In this document: in pieces, positions 59,172-64,000 of the stretch
Layout: the number at the start of each line of letters is the position of its first letter
Position numbering within the stretch: position 1 is the first letter of the stretch
Origin: Deltaproteobacteria bacterium HGW-Deltaproteobacteria-15
GTDB lineage: Bacteria; Desulfobacterota; DSM-4660; Desulfatiglandales; HGW-15
Direction of reading: 5' to 3'
Assembly: GCA_002840535.1 (NCBI GenBank)
Contig: PHBH01000010.1
Coordinates: forward strand, 1 to 64,000
Length of the DNA stretch: 64,000 nucleotides
Program-made: the position numbers and the translations under genes
The notes under the pieces: model-generated
What the model was told of the DNA's origin: nothing
Seen by the model: only the letters and a program-made list of their open reading frames with translations
Database searches by the model: none

Positions 59172-61136
59172 CTAGATCGGCAGGGTGAACCGGAAGGTCG
59201 AACCCTTCCCGAGACCTTCGCTTTCCACCCATATCCTGCCTCCGTGCATTTCGACGAGGTTGCGGGTGAGCGCGAGGCCCAGGCCTGTTCCAGGGTACTT
59301 TCTGCTCAATGAGCTTTCGAGCTGGGAGAAAGGTTCGAAGATCCTGGCCAGATCTTCTTTGCGGATGCCAATACCATTGTCCGCCACACTGATCTCCACT
59401 TCATTTCGCGTGTTTTCGCCGGCCTCAGAATTCTCCTTTGCCTCCCCGGATGTTTTGCGTGCGCTCAAAAGGATGCTTCCGCCGTCCGGAGTGAATTTAG
59501 CGGCATTGGAAAGAAGGTTGTAGAGGATCTGTTTTACGCGGAGGTGATCGGCGGCAATTGTTGACGGGATTTCCTCGATGCTCGTTCTCAAGTCGATGTT
59601 CCGCGTTCTTGCCTTGTCCATGATGATGGTCAGACTCTGCTCAAGAAGAGTCTTCAGATCGAAAACCGAGGTTTTCAGCACGAGCTTCCCGGCTTCGATC
59701 TTTGACACGTCAAGGACCTCATTGACCAGGGAGAGCAGATGGAGGCTGCTCTCATGAACATCCGAGAGGTACTCTTCCTGCATCGGGTTCAGGCTTCCGA
59801 AGCTCTTCCCCATGAGCAATTCCGTAAATCCGATGATGTGATTCAAAGGCGTTCTGAGCTCGTGGCTCATGTTGGAGAGGAACTTGCTTTTTTCCGCATT
59901 CGCAGCCTCCGCGGCAATCTTGGCCTGATGAAGCTCCTGGACTCTTTTTCGCTCAGTGATGTCGCGGCTCACCCCCAGGATCCCCACGGGCACCCCCTTT
60001 TCATCTCGCAGAAAGGTGGTCGTGACCTCTGCCCAGGCGGTGGAACCGCCCTTGCAGCATTGCTGGAGTTCAAAGGTTGCAGATCTGTTCGGGTCAAATG
60101 AGGAGGCTTCTCTCGCGAGTTCCTCTGCAAGACGAGTGGAGACCTTATCCAGGGATTCAGGCGTCAATGTCTCCCCCAGAGACATGGCCATGGCCTCTTC
60201 GGCCGTATAGCCGCGCATCCGCTCAACCGAAGGGCTTACATAAGTGAACCGCAAGGGATCCAGACTCATGGTCCAGATCGTATCGGTCACATTCTCGGCA
60301 AGGAGCCTGTACCTGCGCTCGGAAGTCTTCAGTTCGGCCATGTAGTTTTCCAGCTGTTGTTTTGAAGCGGTCAGTTCCCGATTGGCCGTCTCCAGCTCTG
60401 TGGCCAGCCTTCTTGCCTCGTCGTACTTTTCCTGGATCAACCGGTTTGCTTCCTGCAGATCGCGTATGGCCTTACGATAGACGCCGTACTGTTGAAAGAT
60501 GCGCTTCCAGATTGGAGGCCTTTTTCTGGAATTCCAGCGGATCCTGTAAAGACACCCCCTGGCCCCATAAACCGGCTTGTCCGGCCATACCCTGTTGCCG
60601 TAGGATTTCGCGGCCACCTGGCATTCGATTTCCTCCACCTCTGCCAGCGGCATATCGTAGATGGTCGGGATGGCCGCAAGGACACCTCTGGTGTAGTCGC
60701 AATCAAGGCGCGTCTTTTGACCGCTGTCATGATAGCGGTCTTCGAGGAGGACGCAGGATTCCCCGGACTCATGTATGAAGACATCGCCGTTGACTTTGAG
60801 GAGCTTGTTGTATCTGGGGGCCTGCGTGTAAATCAGTCTTGGATTTCCGAGCAGTCTGACCATCCAATCCAGGAGACCCAAGGGGTGCAGGCGCGTGCCT
60901 GCCAGGTTCATTTTATAGACAGCATTCTCATCGCCGAGGAGGTCTATCATTCTTGCATAGAGCACCTGCAGGAATGAATGGGAAACCCAGTTGTTCGTAT
61001 CCATGAGATAGGCTTCATCAAGATCGAGCCCGTCCAGGAGGCCGTCCAAGGATCCATTCACTTCACGAACATACACGATCAGGGTGCGGGTGACCCTGCA
61101 GCTGATCTCCTTTTTCATAGATGAAGGTAGACTCAT
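59172..61136 (-). CDS. PAS-domain sensor histidine kinase with uncharacterised N-terminal domain
   Basis: 654 residues with no transmembrane segment. Residues 1 to about 215 form a sensory domain I cannot name (RTLIVYVREVNGSLDGLLDG, DSGQKTRLDCDYTRGVLAAI). A coiled coil follows (about 225-275), then a PAS domain (about 275-400), an H-box (FLSNMSHELRTPLNHIIGF) and an HATPase domain with N-box NLLSNAAKFTPDGG and G-boxes VADNGIGI and YPGTGLGLALTRN. It heads a minus-strand operon with dctPQM and probably controls it, but no response regulator is adjacent. Met at residue 7 is an alternative start. Confidence 0.92.
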   Translation of the reverse strand: MSLPSSMKKEISCRVTRTLIVYVREVNGSLDGLLDGLDLDEAYLMDTNNWVSHSFLQVLYARMIDLLGDENAVYKMNLAGTRLHPLGLLDWMVRLLGNPRLIYTQAPRYNKLLKVNGDVFIHESGESCVLLEDRYHDSGQKTRLDCDYTRGVLAAIPTIYDMPLAEVEEIECQVAAKSYGNRVWPDKPVYGARGCLYRIRWNSRKRPPIWKRIFQQYGVYRKAIRDLQEANRLIQEKYDEARRLATELETANRELTASKQQLENYMAELKTSERRYRLLAENVTDTIWTMSLDPLRFTYVSPSVERMRGYTAEEAMAMSLGETLTPESLDKVSTRLAEELAREASSFDPNRSATFELQQCCKGGSTAWAEVTTTFLRDEKGVPVGILGVSRDITERKRVQELHQAKIAAEAANAEKSKFLSNMSHELRTPLNHIIGFTELLMGKSFGSLNPMQEEYLSDVHESSLHLLSLVNEVLDVSKIEAGKLVLKTSVFDLKTLLEQSLTIIMDKARTRNIDLRTSIEEIPSTIAADHLRVKQILYNLLSNAAKFTPDGGSILLSARKTSGEAKENSEAGENTRNEVEISVADNGIGIRKEDLARIFEPFSQLESSLSRKYPGTGLGLALTRNLVEMHGGRIWVESEGLGKGSTFRFTLPI

Positions 61137-61306
61137 GCTCTGTTTAATAAGATGTCATCTCGAGTTATGCTCTTTGCGCTATGTCTCTTTGGATCCCCGG
61201 CATAGGGACTCAAACACCGGGCAACATTCCTTATATCGGCAAATACCAGCAAACTAAACAATTTTCACGCAGCCAGACAGGAGGATTCAGGGGAGGCTCT
61301 CTCTAA

Positions 61307-64000
61307 TCAACCCAGAAACACGGACATCCGGTTGACCCCTCCCTCGAACTGCTCCTGCACCGCTCTCATCGGAATCTCCGCTGCCCCTTTGCGATAGGGA
61401 TTTTGACCCCGGGTGAAGGGGAGTTCACGACTGTTCAGGTGCACGGCCATGGGGCCGCATCCCCGCGCCCGGATATGGTAGGTCACCTCTATTTTCCTGT
61501 TTTCCCATTCCATTTCAACCCGAAGTCCGTCCAGAGACGGGGGGATCATCGGGTCGATGACCAGGAGTGATTTTTCCCGGCGCAGACCCAGGAAACAATG
61601 GAGAACAAGTCTGGTCCAGATACCGGCTCCGCTCGAATACACTCGCCAGCCCCCCTCGAACGCGACTTGGCCTCTTTGAACACGCGCATACTCTGCGCTT
61701 GCCTGATACCTGTCCGCGAAAGCCGCATCCGAGCTGGAATAATAGCAGTTGGACTGGCGCAATGCGGCAGAAGGGTTCAGATCCCCCAGTCCTATGGGGT
61801 TGGCCTGGCATAGGGCTTTGAAAAAGCCATCGACATCGCCATAGCGTGCAAGCGCTTCCGCATAGCGGAGATGGGCATGGGTGTACATCAAACCGATTTC
61901 GCGGCCGAAAAAGGAACTGCTTTCAGCGCGCTGGAAGTAGCGTGGAGGTCCCCCACGATATTCCAGGGGTCGGTTGAAGAGCCTGGCCCCATCCGGTCCG
62001 AGAAGATGCGTCCTGATGATTTCGAGATGTTTCCGGGCTTCATCCGGGGACAGGAGATCGTTGATGATCGCGTGGATCATGGGTAAAAGGCTGAAGGTGA
62101 TGCCTGTCGTCCTGTCTTGCGGATGCAGAAGATATTCGACTCGGTCCTTTTCAGGGAAGTAGGCGAATCCCGTCAGCGTTCCATCGACAACCAGAAAGCG
62201 GTTGAAGTCGTGGCGGACTTCCAATGCCGCATTTTCGAGTTGGGCGGCGCGGTCGTTCATGCCGAGACGAGTCAAGGCCAGGGCAAGGGTCTTCAGTGTC
62301 TGGTAGTGAAGGGTCACGGTCCAACTGCTGCAGAGATGTTCCCGCATCCCGGGCTGCACCGGTTGCAGTGAATCGTTCCAATCCCCGTTGCCGTAAGCCG
62401 CCAGGTTCGTGCCGTGAATGACCCGCCCGCGAATTATGCCCATTGCGCGCTCCACGTGCTGCCATATTGAAGCGCGTTCCGCACATGCTTCCCCGTCGGG
62501 ATGAAAGAACACCACCCCCTCATCCAGAAACCCTCGGTCCTCAGAAGCGATCAGGTATTGGGCGAGGGCGAGCAGGGGCCAGAACACTATGTCCCCATGG
62601 GAATCACCCGGCCGGATGTTCCGCTCCCGGTCGAAAAACATGAACCACTGGGGCCAATCGCCGTCGGGATTCTGGGCCTTGAAGAGCAGGGTGAGAAGAT
62701 CCCGGACCGGATCGATTCTGCCCATAGCCAGCAGCATCTCCACCGGTCCCTGGGAGATATCCCGCGTGCCCCATCCGCCGCCTGTGTACTGCTCGCTCCC
62801 ACGGGGGGCAAGGTAATGAATGAGTGCATTGTGGATGAACCAGGGCAGGATCTCCCCCACCCGCGCCGCGTGGCTCTTAAGGGGACCGGCAACGGGCGGA
62901 TGGATGCGGAGACCGGAGGTGACGTATTGCGCGTAGCACTTTTCATCCAGGACCGGCGATCCCGCAGAGGTCTCGGAAATGAGCCGTCCAATGATGCGGA
63001 AATCGGCCGATGTCGTGGGGCCGGTCGTCATGCAGAGAAAAGGCTGACTTCGGGATCGGCCGTCGGTGAACAGCAGTTCGTCCCCTCCGATCTTCTCAAG
63101 CACTGTTCCCGGAAGGGGCGCGATAAGGAACCCGCCACCCGGAAAACGGCGGCCCACGTCAGAGTCCGGCAGACCGCTGACGAAGACCCCTTCCTGTTCA
63201 CGAACATATTGAACCGGTATGGCGTCGCTGCCATCGTCCCCATTGATCGCTACATGGTGGGAGACAAGAAAGCGGACTGGAGATCCGGAAATCACCCGGG
63301 CCGAGAGCGTGAGCTCGTGTCTCTCGGTGAGAGCCCTGCTCCATATTTCAATCAACCCTTTCTCGTGCTTGTAGATCCAGCGGCAGTGCTGGGGAGCCAT
63401 TTCAAAGGCGGAAGGGACATCCAGGAGGCGCCAGGCGCCGTCTATTTCAACAAAGATCCTTTGCCCGTATTCGCGCAGGAGACCCAGGTAACTGTGAACA
63501 GTGGAAAGGAAACGGTTAATGCTGACATGCCCCTGGGTGACCATGGAATGGAACACTCCTCCCATCCATGCGGTGGAGGTAAGCGAGCTCTCTTCGGGGA
63601 TCAGTCTGCTGCCGGTGCGCAGGATATGAACATGGGGCCGCAACACCTTCAGCTCCTTGGCCTTCAGCGCAACGTGGCGGCGGTCCCCTGTAAAGAAAGA
63701 GAGGAGTCGTCCATCGACACGCTCCTCTTCGCGAAGCTCGGCGCCGAAAAGAGCGGGGAGTTCTGACTCCGCCAGATCGACTCCATTCAGCAATGGTCCA
63801 TCGCTGAATAAGGTTCCTGCCGGTTTGGCACCGGTATGTCTCCTCCGTGCTCGTACCGGCGCCGCTTCCGGCAATCGCAGGGCTTTGTCGACTGAAGCGA
63901 GATCCGATGAAGAGGTGGCTTCAGGGTGATCCGGTTCGTACAAGCCGAAAAAGCCGCATTCAGCAGTTCCACCCGCGTCAAGGCGTACCGGAGCATTCTG
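61307..64000 (-). CDS. GH94-type glycoside phosphorylase / cyclic-glucan-type enzyme, 5' end off the window
   Basis: At least 897 residues; the frame stays open to the window edge, where residues such as CGFFGLYEPDHPEATSSSDL precede the apparent TTG start at 63943, so the N-terminus is missing. The catalytic region matches GH94: GDWPQWFMFF, then the general-acid Asp in YGNGDWNDSLQP, then YRGGPPRYFQRAES and a tail with GWRVYSSGAGIWTR. Members phosphorolyse beta-linked glucosides or form the C-terminal module of cyclic beta-1,2-glucan synthases. Which applies depends on the missing part. It lies 170 bases upstream of the sensor kinase gene. Confidence 0.88.
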   Translation of the reverse strand, partial: QNAPVRLDAGGTAECGFFGLYEPDHPEATSSSDLASVDKALRLPEAAPVRARRRHTGAKPAGTLFSDGPLLNGVDLAESELPALFGAELREEERVDGRLLSFFTGDRRHVALKAKELKVLRPHVHILRTGSRLIPEESSLTSTAWMGGVFHSMVTQGHVSINRFLSTVHSYLGLLREYGQRIFVEIDGAWRLLDVPSAFEMAPQHCRWIYKHEKGLIEIWSRALTERHELTLSARVISGSPVRFLVSHHVAINGDDGSDAIPVQYVREQEGVFVSGLPDSDVGRRFPGGGFLIAPLPGTVLEKIGGDELLFTDGRSRSQPFLCMTTGPTTSADFRIIGRLISETSAGSPVLDEKCYAQYVTSGLRIHPPVAGPLKSHAARVGEILPWFIHNALIHYLAPRGSEQYTGGGWGTRDISQGPVEMLLAMGRIDPVRDLLTLLFKAQNPDGDWPQWFMFFDRERNIRPGDSHGDIVFWPLLALAQYLIASEDRGFLDEGVVFFHPDGEACAERASIWQHVERAMGIIRGRVIHGTNLAAYGNGDWNDSLQPVQPGMREHLCSSWTVTLHYQTLKTLALALTRLGMNDRAAQLENAALEVRHDFNRFLVVDGTLTGFAYFPEKDRVEYLLHPQDRTTGITFSLLPMIHAIINDLLSPDEARKHLEIIRTHLLGPDGARLFNRPLEYRGGPPRYFQRAESSSFFGREIGLMYTHAHLRYAEALARYGDVDGFFKALCQANPIGLGDLNPSAALRQSNCYYSSSDAAFADRYQASAEYARVQRGQVAFEGGWRVYSSGAGIWTRLVLHCFLGLRREKSLLVIDPMIPPSLDGLRVEMEWENRKIEVTYHIRARGCGPMAVHLNSRELPFTRGQNPYRKGAAEIPMRAVQEQFEGGVNRMSVFLG

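Overview
The window is a chromosomal segment of about 55-58% GC from an anaerobic, metabolically versatile bacterium, most likely an uncultured Desulfobacterota (deltaproteobacterial) lineage. The pointers are corrinoid methyltransferases with a RACo-type activator, many solute-binding-protein transporters (TRAP and TTT), sensor kinases, and families of dispersed palindromic repeats and TCTCCTGACTCC-type pyrimidine arrays that are common in that group. Lineage is inferred from gene content only; there is no rRNA or tRNA in the window.

Layout. (1) 181-12423: two back-to-back corrinoid methyltransferase units. The minus-strand unit is GntR/UTRA regulator, corrinoid protein, RACo and a URO-D-family protein. 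The plus-strand unit is a URO-D-family methyltransferase, a corrinoid protein, a TRAP transporter (DctPQM) and a hybrid histidine kinase. Together they look like import and demethylation of a methylated carboxylate. (2) 12712-20398, minus strand: a hexuronate cluster with Gfo/Idh/MocA dehydrogenase, LarA-family nickel racemase/epimerase, glucuronate isomerase UxaC, a 2-hydroxyacid dehydrogenase, an FGGY gluconokinase-like enzyme and a UxuB-like SDR. A LarA-family C2 epimerase here would join mannonate to gluconate and bypass mannonate dehydratase and KDG kinase. (3) 20715-27891, plus strand: FadR-type regulator, TctB, TctA, TctC, an orphan lipoprotein TRAP binding protein, an M24-fold protein and KDPG/KHG aldolase. 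(4) 28152-38307: TPR protein, DUF1848, paired M16 peptidases, an ABC half-transporter with a degenerate ATPase domain, and a large discoidin/glycoside-hydrolase protein.

(5) 38420-44215, minus strand: TtuC-like dehydrogenase, TctB, TctA, TctC and an enolase-superfamily enzyme, probably for a tartrate-like hydroxyacid. A divergent PrpR-type sigma-54 activator (44659-46539), a sigma-54-like promoter and a GTTGC half-site array lie between them. (6) 46595-56339: receiver protein, XRE regulator with RadC, DUF1847, an envelope export operon (LolA-like, MMPL/RND fused to a cyclic-nucleotide-type domain, beta-barrel), GNAT, PAS-LuxR regulator and a small protein. (7) 56360-64000, minus strand: a second TRAP operon headed by a PAS histidine kinase, then a GH94-type enzyme running off the window edge.

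Dispersed repeats fill most intergenic gaps. In three places they appear to supply the start or stop codon of the adjacent gene. No insertion sequence, CRISPR array, tRNA or rRNA was recognised.
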